Of a stretch of 64,000 nucleotides of DNA, positions 23,057-35,764 are shown piece by piece. The notes under the pieces are model-generated. The model ran no database searches. It worked only from the letters and a program-made list of their open reading frames with translations, and had not been told where the DNA came from. This stretch comes from Chloromonas sp. AAM2 (lineage: Eukaryota; Chlorophyta; Chlorophyceae; Chlamydomonadales; Chlamydomonadaceae), in the NCBI GenBank assembly GCA_004335635.1, contig QAXH01006562.1, positions 150,022-214,021 of the forward strand, read 5' to 3'. A program made the translations under genes and the position numbers. Numbering within the stretch: the stretch's first letter is position 1; each line of letters opens with the position of its first letter.

Positions 23057-26000
23057 TCATGACGCCCCTCTGCTGGCTTCCTTAGCTCTGTCTGCCGCTG
23101 TGACGGCTTCATTGATGAACTTGGTCACCTCGGTGGCCACCTCTGTCAGCACTGGGTTCTTGTCTGCACACAAGAGGTGGCAGATCACAGACGGTTGACA
23201 TGGGTTTCTTGTGCCTGGCCGTGATGGTCTTCCATAAACAGGACATCTCTGGCCGAAAGAAAAGGCATCTAAAGCGAGCATCTATTCAGGTGTTTGAGTG
23301 CAGGCGACTTCCTGCAATGATCAGGAGGGTTGGTCTTAAGGCTGGCACGCTGATGTAGGTGGAGTAGGCACTTATTCTCATAACACTGGCTTCAGTGCAG
23401 GACGGTTTCAGTGCAAAACTGGTTTCAGTGCAGGACGCAAGAAATGTCCCAGAACTGGCAAACTTCTTCTTTTTTCCTGGCTGACTAGCTGTTACAAACA
23501 CTGAGAAAGCTGCAGGGTGGGCTGGCTATTGGCACCACAGAGCATTCAAATTTATGTACGGTATGGTAAGCAAAGCAGTAAGGTGAACAAAGACAGCAAT
23601 CAGGTGTTCTATGGCCCAGGCGCAGACCGATGGCGGCACTGCACAACCTTGAATAGGCATTCTGCACACACCAGGTCAAAGTAGCACTGAGCAATGATCC
23701 TGTATGCATCAGGTCAACATGTCTCTCAGCACGCACCTGGGTGCCACCTCAGTTGCAGCTGCTTGAGCCTCTTCCGCCTCTCCTCGTCCTCGCACTTGTA
23801 CGCCTCCTCCACGGCCGTGCGGATGGCGGCCTTGATGCTGCCCATGTTGAAGACGCCTGCAGGCAGCCGACACAGACTCTGGGTGCGCAACACGACTCAC
23901 AAGGGGTGAGGTGAAGAACCAGTTGGACAGAGCCAAGGCTTGGAACATAGCAGGTGTTTTGTGTGCCGGAGCGTCACGTGCTCGTTCATGGGACAGGGCT
24001 CAAACTTTGCCATAGTACCAGGGTGCCTCGTCGTGGCGCTGGGGTTCCCTACTCTTGGATTCAAACCTATGGAGCTGCCTGACCCCTAGGGGTACAGCTC
24101 CAGACAGGTGTGGGCATGCATCGGACGTGCCCACCTGCCGCCCCGCCTGGATCTGAACGTTGCTGTCTGTTCGAGGCAGCTGCATTCCTCGAGTTTTCAA
24201 CCTCCAGCTCCAACACCTTGCGTCGCAGGTACCTGGGAAAAAGCACCACACATGGACCAGCCATTGGCAGGCCGGTGCGCATTGCTGCTGTGTGCATGAC
24301 TCCTCCCAAAGCACGAGGAAGGGTTAGGCTGACGCCAAACCAAGTGCTGTTGGTTGATGCACAGCCACACAGTCACAGTGCCTGGTGGTGCGCGGCAAGC
24401 ATCCAATGTACAATAGATGATGGATGGGGCGTGCCAAGCACCTTGAATGTGATGACTGTACAATGTATTTGTATGCGGTGATGACCATGTTGTGCACGCT
24501 GGTCCACACACCTGACATATATGGCCGAGTCTGCCAGAGTAGCTTGCATGGCCTCCATGTCCCCGTATGCAGATGCCAGCTCACTCATGGCATCCTCCCT
24601 GGGCATGCATGCATGGGCAAGAGCAGACAGCATGGCGACTTCACATTGTCTAGTTTATCTTTTCACCTTCGTTGGGCAAGGTGTGCAGCGTGCAGTGTGG
24701 TAGGGAGCAGGGAACAGTGTGGCCAACGCCAGTGAGATTCCGCTCGGCACTTTTGCAGCATTCAAGACTGGCCTTGTAATGGCAACCCTAGCCACCCTCA
24801 GCCACATCCCAGCTACCCTCAACATTTGACAGGATCCTTGGTTCCGAGTCCACAGTCAGTGGGTCCTCACAGGCCGACAACTTGATGGTGAACTTGGTGG
24901 TGTGGTGCAATTTGTGGTTTAGCGCAATGCACAGCACTGTGCACCAGCCCTCTGGCAATGTTAATCAGGCATTAGTGCATACTGGGGTAGACTCCAAAGC
25001 ATTGAACGTCTGACCGCGTACAGTACAATGGCATGCAATACAAGCCTAGGACAGCCCCTTGGAACCTGTTCAGGGCCCACTATCAGTGCGTCTGCATAGG
25101 TCCCAATGCGGCGGCCAAGGCGCTGTTCACTTCACCTCTGTGCCTCTGCGTCCTCCCTGAGCAGCCTCAGCCGCTCGCCCCGCAGCTGCTCCTCGGCCAG
25201 CAGCTGCTGCAGCCGCTGCTCAGTCAGGCTGGACTGGAGCCGCTCCGCCTCCACAGTTGCCTCCAACCGACACACCTGCACAAGTGCGAGTGGCAGCTGA
25301 AGCCTATGGGTATGCTGGAGCTCCAAAAGCACTGGAATAAAACAAGCTGGTCTCGTAGGCATGCTATAGCCCTACAAGCACTCCAACACCATGTCAAACA
25401 CAACAATTCCCATGGATATGCTGAAGCTCCAATGGTGCTTAGAATTAAACGAGCCACTGCCGTCCTCATCATGCAAAAGAAGCCAGGGTGTGCACCTCAC
25501 TATCGAGCCCTTGATCTTCAGTCCTGCGTGCCTCGTAAGCAGCCCCTGCCACGCGCAGTTATTGCAAGGAAAAGCCATCATGATGACAGGCTATCCATGA
25601 GTGCATGCGCTGTGAGCATGATACTTGCAGGTGGATATTTCGTGCAAACTGCCTGGTGATCCGACCTAAGCTGCTGAGCTGTTATGCCATGGAATTGACA
25701 ATTGTTCGCATTGCATGTCATGCTCTGTTGTAGAACCCTGCTGGCATGGCCTGCAATAACTGAGTGATGCGTGCATGCATGCTGCCTCGGCTGCCGGCCA
25801 AGCTCCTGGTTCCAGATACTTCAACAACAGGTCTGTATGCTTACAAGAGGACCCTGGCTCATCAAGAGGTCCTGGTAGGAGTGTAGAATTGCCTATCACC
25901 TGACTGCTGGCCGTAAACGATGTGAGGCACCGAGACTGGATTGTAATGTTTGTAAGCGTCTGATGTGGCATGCGCTCTGCGAGGTGGCCACCTCGTCGCG

Positions 26001-26586
26001 ATGCAGAGTTCCTTTCCCATTCCCATTTGCGTGGGATGTGCTGATGAGACAGCAGCTCTCACCATGAAACGACTCTATTATAACAACGTTGATAACAACC
26101 TTGACACGCGCATGAGAAATGTGTCATCTTGGACCTGTGTGGCTACTGGCCCCACTCAAACATACCTCATGCCTCCGCAGCAACTCAAGCTGCTTGAGGT
26201 GCTCAAACTCAGCCTTGAGCTGTTGTACAACCTGCTCGGTTCTCACGAGTCTGCGGCAGGCGACACGCGCCTGGGTTAGGTCATGAGGCTCGCTGTGCGT
26301 GGCATGCAATTCAAAAGTTTGAATACCTGTCATTCGCGAACGCAGTGTCATCCTCCTTCTGCTTGTACTTGTTCTCCAGTGAACCCAGAGCACGTGCCAA
26401 ACATGTGATCTGTGTCCAGCAAGATCAGTAAAATCATAGAAAAGGTGGAAGTTTTGGCAGGGCCCATCACGTCCACGCCCTGGCATGCCATGGTGAACAT
26501 CATGCGCTTACACAAGCCCAGCTCACCTGCTGGTCACACACATCACTAATCATGCACAGTTCGGGTCCAATCCCCTTCATTTTCAT
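23057..26586 (-). CDS. Coiled-coil protein with C-terminal J-domain-like segment
   Basis: Eight minus-strand exons (26527-26586, 26327-26409, 26166-26250, 25136-25275, 24512-24598, 24135-24232, 23737-23856, 23057-23163) match in phase and total 780 nt, giving 259 residues. Residues from about 25 to 170 are heptad-rich (LGSLENKYKQKEDD, VVQQLKAEFEHLKQLELL, LRRKVLELEVEN), so a coiled coil is expected. The end has RLKQLQLRWHPDKNPV followed by EVATEVTKFINEAV: an HPD loop flanked by helix II- and helix III-like stretches as in DnaJ proteins and in the J segment of sacsin. A normal helix I is not evident. HPD loops stimulate Hsp70 ATPase, so it may recruit Hsp70 to a coiled-coil scaffold. I do not recognise an orthologue. 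The start is the upstream of two close ATGs (26586 and 26580). Confidence 0.72.
23388..23483. mobile_element. MITE-like element, right end, in an intron
   Basis: Three short repeats of a GTTTCAGTGCA type precede AAATGTCCCAGAACTGGCAA and a TTCTTCTTTTTT end. It lies in the last intron of the coiled-coil J-like gene. The related copy at 34380-34450 has the same GTTCCAGTGCAGGAC lead-in. Confidence 0.6.
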
Positions 26587-27175
26587 TTTGCTGGAGTCCT
26601 CTTTGTTACAGTTTTTGCCTTGTAGTTGGCAATCCACAAGCCACCATGCTCTCGTGCATGTATTATGTTGTCCAGCTCTCCATTTTGAGCCTGCTGAAAG
26701 CCCGGCGAAAAGGCGCGACCGGAAACCGCCGTTTTCGGTTTCTCTACCTCGAGTCTTGCCTGCCATAGGGCGTGGCAAAGGCGCTTATTGTTCGATCCAG
26801 CAAGACAGCACGTTTGTATTAGCCTATCCGAAATCATTTTTGGCATTTTACCTCTCTTGGGCTCTAAACAAGGGGTCGAGAAGAGGCGAGCACTTGGCGC
26901 AGGGCACATCAGCAGGCGGGGTGCGAAAGCACAGGTATGTCAACCTCATGCGTATGGAATGGTACGAGTCAGGTGCTGTGGAGCATCCGATAATCTCGAC
27001 CTTCCATCGTTCAAAGGGTTTCACCGCGTTGCCTGCTGTGCTGATGCTGTGATGAATACAGGGCCATAGGACCTGTTATCTTTGGCGTACGGCCCATCTG
27101 TAGCGGCCCGGATCTGGGCCGAGTTTGTGCGTCACCGCCTCGCGCTTGGCGCAGAACGTGACTCAGCAGCAGAGC
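26587..27175. promoter_or_regulatory. Shared upstream region of J-like and Hel2-like genes
   Basis: The 589 bp between two divergent start codons must hold both promoters and 5' leaders. No coding exon is supported inside, although several open frames cross it. No specific motif is identified. Confidence 0.3.
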
Positions 27176-30100
27176 ATGAGCGACGTTCTCTCTGCAGCTG
27201 GAGCTTCATCTGCAAGCGGACCTCAGGAAGGAGGCCAGCCACAGCAACCCCGCAGCAGGAGGTCCCATGCTCACACCAACAATTCTGATGCAGCTGGCCC
27301 ACACCAGCTTGGTACAGATTCCCAGCCTCCAGGCCGTCAGAAACGCAGGCCCCAAGCGCAGCGCATAGCGCATGTAGAGCTCCAACAGCAACAGCAGCAG
27401 CAGCAGGGAGGTGCCAGTCCGCCTGTCACACATGATGCAGGCGCTTTCCATGTGGAACCCTCAAATCATGCAGCAGCCACACGCAACACACAGTCTCGAA
27501 AGCCCAGGCGTGCCACCAACGCTCAAACCCAGGCTGCCAGGGATGACAGTGAGGGGCCACAACACGCACAATCGCAATACGTAGGAGTCTATCAGCAGCC
27601 CTTTGCTGCCGACTTGCCACCCTACAATCTCTACTATCAGCACTCTGGTGGTTACAGCCAGCAACATCAGTCAGATTACTCTTACGGACACTCAGCCTAC
27701 TATCCACAGGACTACTACCACAGTCAGCACTCTGCTAATTACCAGCCCGATCAGTCACACTATCAGGGTTATCAGTCATCCAATCATCACAACGGTCATC
27801 AAGCCCGCACTCAGAGGCCTCAGCGTAGCAGTGGTGCAAACCAGAACAATCAGGCCCCACAACAAAACAGCGATGGCTTGAATGGTCAATCTAATGGCAG
27901 TAGCGCTGTGCCCTCTCGAGCACCACGCCATGGTGGTGATGTCAGTGCTGCGACCGCCGCATCACGGGCTCTGGCACCTGGCAGGCCTCAGGGTGTCGGT
28001 CGCGCTCCACGCCACCAAAACATGACCGGAGGTTCAGCAAATGGTGACCACGACGAGCAGGCTTCTGCTCAGTCAGGTGGTGTGTCTGGGCAGCAGCAGC
28101 AGGGCAGACATGCAAGAGCGCCAGGCAGCAGCCAGCAAGGTGGGCCGCGTCAGCGTCAGCCCCCTCATGCCGCCCCCGCCACCAGTCGAACCGGTCAGAC
28201 AGCTGCAGGTGACCACCCTGCTGCAAATCATGCTGCTGCCGCTGTGGCCATGGCTCTCAGCAATGGCTCCCAGCAGCCCCCTGGCCGCAGGCAGCGTAAG
28301 CCGCTGCAGCAGACACAGGGCGATAGCAGTGTTCGGGAGGTTGCGGGCCGGCCCCCGCCAAATAATGGTGTAGCCACGGGGCCCAGCAGCCGCGCCCGTA
28401 GTAGCAGGGCTCCGCCTGGCAAGGCCACAGGTGCTGGGCCAGCCGTGGACGATGCGGCTACAGCGCTAGGCGCCTTGGACCTTAACGAGCCCACAACCAC
28501 ATGCTGTGTGTGCTTCCAAGAGGTGCAGGCGGTGGCTGTGGGGGGTTGCAACCACTGGGAGGTGTGTGCGCAGTGTTCCTTGCGAATGCGGCTGCTGTTT
28601 GCGGACACCCGCTGCCCGCTGTGCAAGGCTTTGAACGATGAGGTGGTCATCACGAGGCCCCCGGCAGCTGGTGCAGCACCGCCTGACTTTGCACAGCTCA
28701 TGGCGCATGTAGATCAGCTCTGGAAGCATCCCAAGTGGCCCAAGGGGGTGTACGTACAGTCTGTCACTCCAGGTATGTGCGCCACCAAACAGCAATGAGC
28801 GTGTTACAATTAATTGTTGGTGCTGCAGCCGGGGTCAGGTTGGGCCCAGCGCAGCTGGCAAAGATTCCCAAGTCATCAGGTGGGAGCACTATGCCATCAG
28901 CCAGTGGCCAGTCAGTATTCTATCACGCTCACAATCAGAATCGAGATGAGTTTACAAGTTGGGCGTTGCACTGGTCAGGGCAGGCTGTCAGTGAAGGATC
29001 ATGATTTCTGTGCGAGCAGAGTGCTGCTCTTATCTGGCTTCTGGAATTCTGTGGTCTGGACCCATCTGGTGATCTCACTTCACATCAGAGGCAGAGTGTA
29101 GGAACGAGTTCCTTGGGTGGGGACCATGAGTCTTGTGGCCGAGGTGTGAGTGCGCACGCACTGCACACACGATACACAGGTCAAGTTAGATGCACACACA
29201 CACAGACACACACACACAGACACACACACACACACACACTCACTGCACACACGCCGCACACACGGTACACATTGCAGGTGCTGAGCGTCAGCAACGCCCG
29301 CTGAACGTGACGCTCCAGCGCATGACAGCCATCGCATGCCCAAAGTGTGACCCCGGCGGCCTGAGGCCCTTCATGACCGGCAAGAAGCTCCAGGAGCACG
29401 TGCGCTCGCAGCATGGGCAGTCCATGTGCAGCCTGTGTGTGGAGCATGGGCACCTGTTCCCGCTGGAATGCAAGCTGTACACGCCGCAGGTCAGTCTGGT
29501 GTCAGAGCGCAACTTGGCGTGTGGATTCTGATGGGTCGAAGACAAGTACATGTACATGTGCACCAGCCCAGCAGTTCTGCAATAGACTAATGACTGGATC
29601 TTCTGTATGTCAGACGTGCAGACTGGCCTTCATTGCTAGCTCTTGCAAGCCTTACAACGGCGTTGATGTTTGTTTGTCTCGCACGGCGCAGGAGTTGAGT
29701 GCGCATGAGCGCCAGTCACACCCACGCTGCCAGTTCTGCCGCATCAACTTCTATGGGAATGACGAGTTGTTTTACCATGTAAGTGGGTATGGAATGGATT
29801 GTACTGCCAGAACATGCAGGGCGCAACCGGCTAACAGTGCAGGCAGTTTGAGTCTATTCCCGCGTCTTCTCCGACACAGCCTCCTGCCTTCAAGCCAGTG
29901 TTGTGGTGATACATCTGTAGCGCTTCATGGCCCATGACGCTATGCAGAGGGCACAAACATCAGTGCTTTCTGCTCATGCTGTTCCATTCCCGCCACTCGT
30001 CCACACCTTGTGTTTGACGCTGTACCGTCCGTGCGTGCGTGCTGTTCAGATGCAACATGACCACCAGAACTGTCACGTGTGCCGACGTGTGGAGGGGGAG

Positions 30101-32222
30101 CACGTCTACTTCAGAGATCTGCCCAAGCTCATGGTGAATATGGCAATGGCGGTGATGCGGGGTTGGCTACGGAGTGTCGGATTTGGGCTTGACAGCAAGC
30201 CATTTGGCAGCGGAATAGCAATGACTGGGTGCTACACAGGCAAATCGTTGTGATTTCAAGCTATTGGAGGTCTTCAGTGGTCAATGGTCATTGGCCAGGC
30301 TTTGAAGCTGTGCTTGATGCGGCTGCACAGCACTAGTCTTGACAGGTACAGAGGCGCAGTCACACATGTGTGCTCAGCGTGTCCTTGGCCCCACTGTACA
30401 ATCTGATTGCACACTTGGTGATAGTGTTAGTCATACCTTGGCCTTTGCGTGCTGTGTGTTGTAGGAGCACCTGCGTGGTTGCCACTACCTGTGTGAGGAG
30501 CCCGAGTGTGCGGACTGCCAGACAGCCTTTGCCTCCCAGGAGGAGCTGGTGGTGCATATGCACACGCAGCACAGCGGGGCGATATGCACACGCAGCACAG
30601 CGGGGCGCGCAACGGGCAGTCGCTGCTGCGAAACCTGGCCATAGGCGCCAGGGGCGCGGGTGGCTCACAGCCAAGCGGGGGGCCGGTGGGTGTGCGCATT
30701 GGCGTGGCGCAGGGGAGTGGGCGGCCGCAGCGGGGCAGGGGTCATGGGAGGGAGGACGGTCAGGCGGCGGAAGGCGTCATGCCGCGGGGGGCGAGGGGCG
30801 GGCGGGGGCCTCGTCCGGGATTGGATGCGCCAATGCGCCAGCTGGGAGACGTGTCAGAGAGCGCAGGCGGGCTGGCGGTGATTGACGATGACCTTGGGAT
30901 GAACGCAGCAGCGATTGAAGCTCGGGGGCCGGCAGCTGCTGCCAGGCAGATCTCGGGCGTGTGGGGAGGGCACGCAGCCCGTTTGCATGGTAAGCATGTT
31001 GGCTGCACGGATTACTTCATTGCTATTAGCCTATCCAAGTGATCAACTCCTTGTTCTGTAGCCGCTTATCTAGATGATTACAGCACGGCATCTCATCGAT
31101 GTTTTGAGGATCATTTCATGCTATACAGCCTAGCCATTCCACCTGCTTGGCAGCTGTCTCTCTTCTACGATCTCAGCACAGCATCTCATCGATCTGACGG
31201 GTGTTCATCCTATGTGCATTTCTGCAGGCACACCCGCTGCAGAAGAGTTCCCCACGCTTCAGGCAGCTGCCCTGGCAGGCCCCAACATACCTGCTACCTC
31301 CGCTACCACGGGCGCACTCCCCGTGCTGCGTAAGGTCACAGTGCGGTGTCCGTGTGGCCGCCGGGCCTTCCACCTGGCCCTGCGGGAGGGGCAGCCCACA
31401 CCCGCCATGCAGTGCGACTCAGAATGCGCAGCGGTGCAGCGGCGGGCGGCACTGGCAGATGCGTTTGGTGTAACGGATCCGGAGCACCATCTGTCACACT
31501 TTGAGCGCCACAGGGACGTTTCATATTCACCAGCACTTTTACAGGTGAGCGTGCAAATGTGACTGGTTTTACGGTTACTCCACACCACAACCACGCATGC
31601 ATAGATCCACACATGACCTAATGTTATGACACAAACCTGTGCGTTTGCAACTGACGGTGTTGGGCAGCTTTGGAATCAAAAGCAGGACGCCAGTTCAGCT
31701 GCCGCCTGTAAGGGTCATTAGAAGGTGCTGCGTGTGTGGGTGGCATGGGCTACGGTCCGGTGCCAGCTACATACTGACCATCAGGTGTGTGTATGTGTGT
31801 GGAACACCTCGTTTACATGCGACTGTGGTCTCCTGTGTGCAGTGTGCCATGAGTGAGGGCGCGTGGATAGGCGCAGTGGAGCGCGAGCTGGCGGCCTTTA
31901 CCGCGGACCCGCACACGCGCAGGCTGCTGCTGGCGCCCATGAGCGCGAGGCAGAGAGGACTGGTGCACGAACTGGCAGAGGCATATGGCATGGCAACGAG
32001 CTCCACTGGGTAAGCAACAACCAGAGAGGCAGGGTGTGTGTAGTTGCGGGGTGTCATCGTGTGTGCTTTTGCAGCACTTTGATTGATCATCAGGCCGTCG
32101 CTGAACATGGGCATACGCAGCGTTTTAGCTAAGCAGTCGCATTATGTTGTTCCTTTCCAGTCACAATGGCATGTGGTTGGTCCTTTGCTTGCCCATTTCG
32201 CTCGTTGTATCCAGCCCAGCCC

Positions 32223-32265
<43 letters not shown>

Positions 32266-33993
32266 GCTGTTGCGTGCACTGGTTTGCAGTCACGAGCCCA
32301 ACCGTCGCATCCAGCTGATCAAGACGCCTGCCTCGGGCCCGCCCCGCCACTCCCTCATGTCCGCGGCTGCCAGCACCAGCCCCGAGGAGCTAGAGGCCCT
32401 CAAGGTGCGGGCAACAGGGAACTGGCTACTCACACCTGCAATAAAATGGCTGGACCACAACACAATACAAATTCCGAACCTGTGCTTCGCTCCTCCCCTC
32501 CACTTGAGTTGTGCTAGGCTATGTGGATAATAATATCAACTATTGTTGATTTTTTTGAGTACTTGTCATAGTACTAAATTCTCAGTTGTGTTATGAATAT
32601 CAAACAAGCTTTTTCTATGTTTGATAGTTTAGTGAACAACAACACACCTCTAGATGACCCATGTAGTTCATGTGCTGTGAAGTGCAGCTGTGATCGGGAC
32701 CGCGGCTTGTTGAGCGCAGGTGAGCCTGTTCAGCGCGTCCGAGGCAGCCAAGATCAAGGTGGTGGACATTGCGCCGGGAACCAACATCACACACTACTTC
32801 AGGGAGTGGGCAGGTCAGTGGGGGAGGCGGGAGGCGAGAGCATACAGACGTGGATCTTTTCTAAAATTCGTTTTTTGAATTGCATCATTGCCGGCTTGGT
32901 TAGCCCGGCCCATTGGTGCCAGCCTTGAATGACGATTATGTGGTGATGAGAAGCACAGTTGAGGATTGCTGGATTCACATTGCGAAGCAGCCGCACACTT
33001 GCCAGTTGAAGCGACACTGCCACATGCTGCAATCTGATCCTGATGCTTGCGTGATATCCAATGTTGCCATGCCTCGCAGACCAGTGCACTATTTCCTACA
33101 CCAGCGACACCAGTGCAGTGGTCACCTTCACTAAGGACACGGCTGTCAAGTCAGCACTGGCAGTGCTGGGTGGCGGCATCAGGGGCGTGTTCCGCATTGA
33201 GCGTGGCACCGGGCGAGCCGCACCCGCCCGGTCAGTGCAGGGTACAGCCGGCGGCCCAGCTGCGACTGGCCCAGCAGCAGCCGGTGCCTCGGCAGCCGCC
33301 CGTGCGGCTGCTAGTGCTGGCCGCGGCTCGGGCTGGCTGGTGATTCCCAGTAGGCGTGGTGGGCGCACACAGGCGGAGGGCAGACAGGGCGCTGCGGGGC
33401 CCAGCCTTGTGCGTCCCCCTGCCACGCGAGATCCTTGGCTGACGGATGATGAAGCCGCACAGGCGGAGCGGGAAGCACATGAGGCAGCAACCCGTGCTGC
33501 ACATGCCGACGACTTCGTGTTTGACAGCTGGGAGGAGCAGGGAGGGGAGGCGACCAGTGTGTTTCCGTCTTCTGGTGTGGACGTCAGGAGAGGGGGACTG
33601 GGAGCAGCGGGCACGGGGGCTGAGGCTGCCCACAACCAGCCCGGTGCTGTGCTGGTGCCGCATCGCCCTCTGGAGTTGGTGGCGAACCCGTGGGATGTCC
33701 TCGAGGGGATGGAGGACGGGCAGGAACAGGGCACAGGGCAGCGGGAAGAGACACAGGAGGAAGAAGAGGAAGAAGAAGATGCCGTGGATGACACTGAGGA
33801 GGCCCAAGACGAGGAAGCGAATCTTGGCACAGAGGAAGATGAAGAGGGCACTCAGGGTACAGCAGAGCCTCAGTCCGAGGAAGGTACAAGCACAGAGGCA
33901 GAGCAGGGGGCTAAGCAGCCGCAGGCACCTGAGCAGGGGCTAGAGCACCAGATGCCAAGCCTGCGGCAGGATGATGATGTTAATGAGCAATAG
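27176..33993 (+). CDS. Hel2/ZNF598-type RING E3 ligase fused to NFX1-type R3H region
   Basis: Ten exons (27176-28772, 29278-29489, 29692-29778, 30050-30133, 30465-30989, 31228-31544, 31843-32009, 32290-32404, 32720-32813, 33080-33993). The first 440 residues are Gln/Asn/Tyr-rich. A RING follows at about 443-484 (CCVCFQEV, GGCNHWEVCAQC, CPLCK), then Cys2His2-like fingers CPKC...HVRSQH, CQFC...YHMQHDH, CHVC, HLRGCHYLC and CADC...HMHTQH: the arrangement of Hel2/ZNF598, which ubiquitinates collided ribosomes. An EEFPTL motif comes next, then CPCGRRAF...CDSECAAVQRRAALADAFG and an R3H domain (MSARQRGLVHELAEAYG) as in NFX1, an RRM-like segment and a Glu-rich tail. The start is the first ATG of the long exon. 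A 26-bp tandem duplication at 30556-30607 shifts the frame: as written, translation stops at 30642. With one copy the exons sum to 4086 nt, 1361 residues. Identity as Hel2-like is firm; the joined R3H part rests on splice phase. Confidence 0.85.
29192..29239. repeat. (CA)n microsatellite
   Basis: An interrupted CA repeat lies in the first intron of the Hel2-like gene, close to the acceptor at 29277. It forms much of the pyrimidine-poor sequence ahead of that acceptor. Confidence 0.95.
30556..30607. repeat. 26-bp perfect tandem duplication in an exon
   Basis: Two identical 26-bp copies, each starting ATATGCACACGCAGCACAGC, lie at 30556-30581 and 30582-30607 inside exon 5 of the Hel2-like gene. 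The first copy encodes the end of the HMHTQHSGA finger. Because 26 is not a multiple of three, the frame shifts by two bases. Confidence 0.95.
32224..32264. repeat. (CA)n microsatellite
   Basis: An uninterrupted run of about 20 CA units lies in the intron before exon 8 of the Hel2-like gene. Confidence 0.97.
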
Positions 33994-34190
33994 TCGTCAG
34001 ATCAACTGTCAGTCACTCAGTGTCTGGGTGCTAGCACCGTGAGTGCCGTCAGCAATGCCACTACTTGAAGGAATGGTGACCAGGGTCGTTGCACCACGTG
34101 TTGTTGCACCACGTGACCAGGGTTACGAAGAGACACAGGGAAGAGGTGAAGGCAGCAGCACCTGAGAGTGCACACCGATCGACTCAAAAT

Positions 34191-34449
34191 AAAAGATGTT
34201 TGCCGTTTGTGGGACAATTCTTGGGTGAAACCAGTGGTAGTGTAGCGCCACCTGTCCTGAATGAGTTGGGTATCCACTACACCATGTGGATTAGTCACTG
34301 TTTGTGCAACCCAACTTGCAACCCAACTTGCAAGAAAAAAGAAGTTGCTTTTTTGTAGAACAGGTTTCACTGCAAGTACTGTGGAATCTCCACAACCATA
34401 CTGGTTCCAGTGCAGGACACAACGATTGTCCCAGAACTGGCAAACATCG
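34191..34449. mobile_element. MITE-like element (both ends)
   Basis: The left end (AAAAGATGTTTGCC then TGGGACAATTCTTGGG) is at 34192-34222 and the inverted right end (GATTGTCCCAGAACTGGCAA) at 34424-34449. Between them are direct repeats of GCAACCCAACTT and a GTTTCACTGCA lead-in shared with the copy at 23388. The right arm contains ACTGGTTCCAGTG, the counterpart of the hairpin motif in other copies. Confidence 0.6.
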
Positions 34450-35232
34450 TTGCTGTGTTAGGTTGACCACAGCAAGCTAGATGATTCACCAGCAAACGTG
34501 CAGGAGTGACAACAGCTTGACTCTGAGATTTGATGCATGCCCATCAGATTCAACATAACTGCAAATATAGAAACTGATTTGGCGTTGTTCAACTGTTTGC
34601 TCCTGAGTTGACTTGGCGTAGCTTCTGGTTATTGTCAGGCCAGGCCAGGAAAGTTGTCAGAGAGCCATGGAGAGCTGGAAACATGGTTCTTGCTGCTATC
34701 AACTGCGTGATGCACTGTGCCGTTCCCAGAACACCTTATATATGTAGACATGGCTGCAAGGGTTGATAAGTCACATCCTTCAGGTACCCCGGGCCAACAT
34801 GGCTCGTTTGGAATTCTTTGAAGCGTGTGCCTCCATGTGGCCATTTATCGATTATCATTGGTTTGATTTGGTTTGGTAGATCATGCGGATCACGTTCCTG
34901 TAAGCTGTGTCGTGACCTGGTTGATAACGATGGGTTGGTGCAGCGGGCACTGAACGCCTGGTTATGCAGATGTAAACCGCAAAACTCAGGTGCCTGCATC
35001 TTCAGTCTGACCAACCACAAATGAACTGTAAGTGAAGTGCTGCGGCTGGACATGCGGCATGACAGGCGGTTGGGCGGGACATTCCAACTGGGACTGTTCG
35101 CACACAAAGTGCATCTACCAACTGTATTTGCCAAGCAAGACGCAACCTTGTCTGGGGTAGTTACTAGCTGTGCAGCGAACTGCAGGGAAGGACACGCTGC
35201 ACCTGGACCCAGGATAGCAAGGCAAAAGTAAT

Positions 35233-35317
35233 ACAAGGAGGGAGTGCACACCAACGAAGCACGTCCAACGCAAATATCAACAATTTGCGCAAACTGTAGA
35301 GATTTCTCCCAGTAAAG
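35233..35317. repeat. Dispersed repeat B, copy 1
   Basis: This segment from ACAAGGAGGGAGTGCA to TTTCTCCCAGTAAAG is closely similar over its whole length to 41291-41374, in the same orientation. No terminal repeats or coding are seen. Confidence 0.75.
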
Positions 35318-35764
35318 GGAATCTGACCGTGTCAGCAAGGGGTGGTGAGGCCCTTGTGGCCATCACCCCACAGAACACCTTCCAAAAGCATCCCGTTAGC
35401 CATATAAATGGACTGGATTGGCCGCTGCAGGTTCGCCACAGCACCTCACTTATAGCGACTCAGGAACTAAAGCAGCATGATGAGACTGCAGAGCCTCTCC
35501 CAGTATCAATCTGTGCGATAGCTCATGAGTCACAGCCACATGCATGCCACTCATGACTGGCCAAAGGTACAGGAACATTTCTGCAAGCAGATTCTACAAC
35601 TGACTCCACGCATGCGCGTGAACTTAACATGAGGCTAAAGCGGCTGTTCCATAATCGCAAATACACGTCAATACTCTCTCAGGCAAGGCACACACACTGC
35701 AAGAAGCTGTTGACTCTAACATGGGCAGTTGTTGATCCCATGACCGCTTGTCAGGAAGGTTTTG

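Noticed and set aside
24830..24900. Minus-strand segment reading FTIKLSACEDPLTVDSEPRIL as an extra exon of the J-like coiled-coil gene
   Set aside because: No acceptor gives the phase needed between the exons at 25136 and 24598, and skipping it leaves a coding length divisible by three.
27125..27175. Upstream extension of the Hel2-like protein before the ATG at 27176
   Set aside because: The longer frame begins with a GTG codon, and the first ATG is at 27176.
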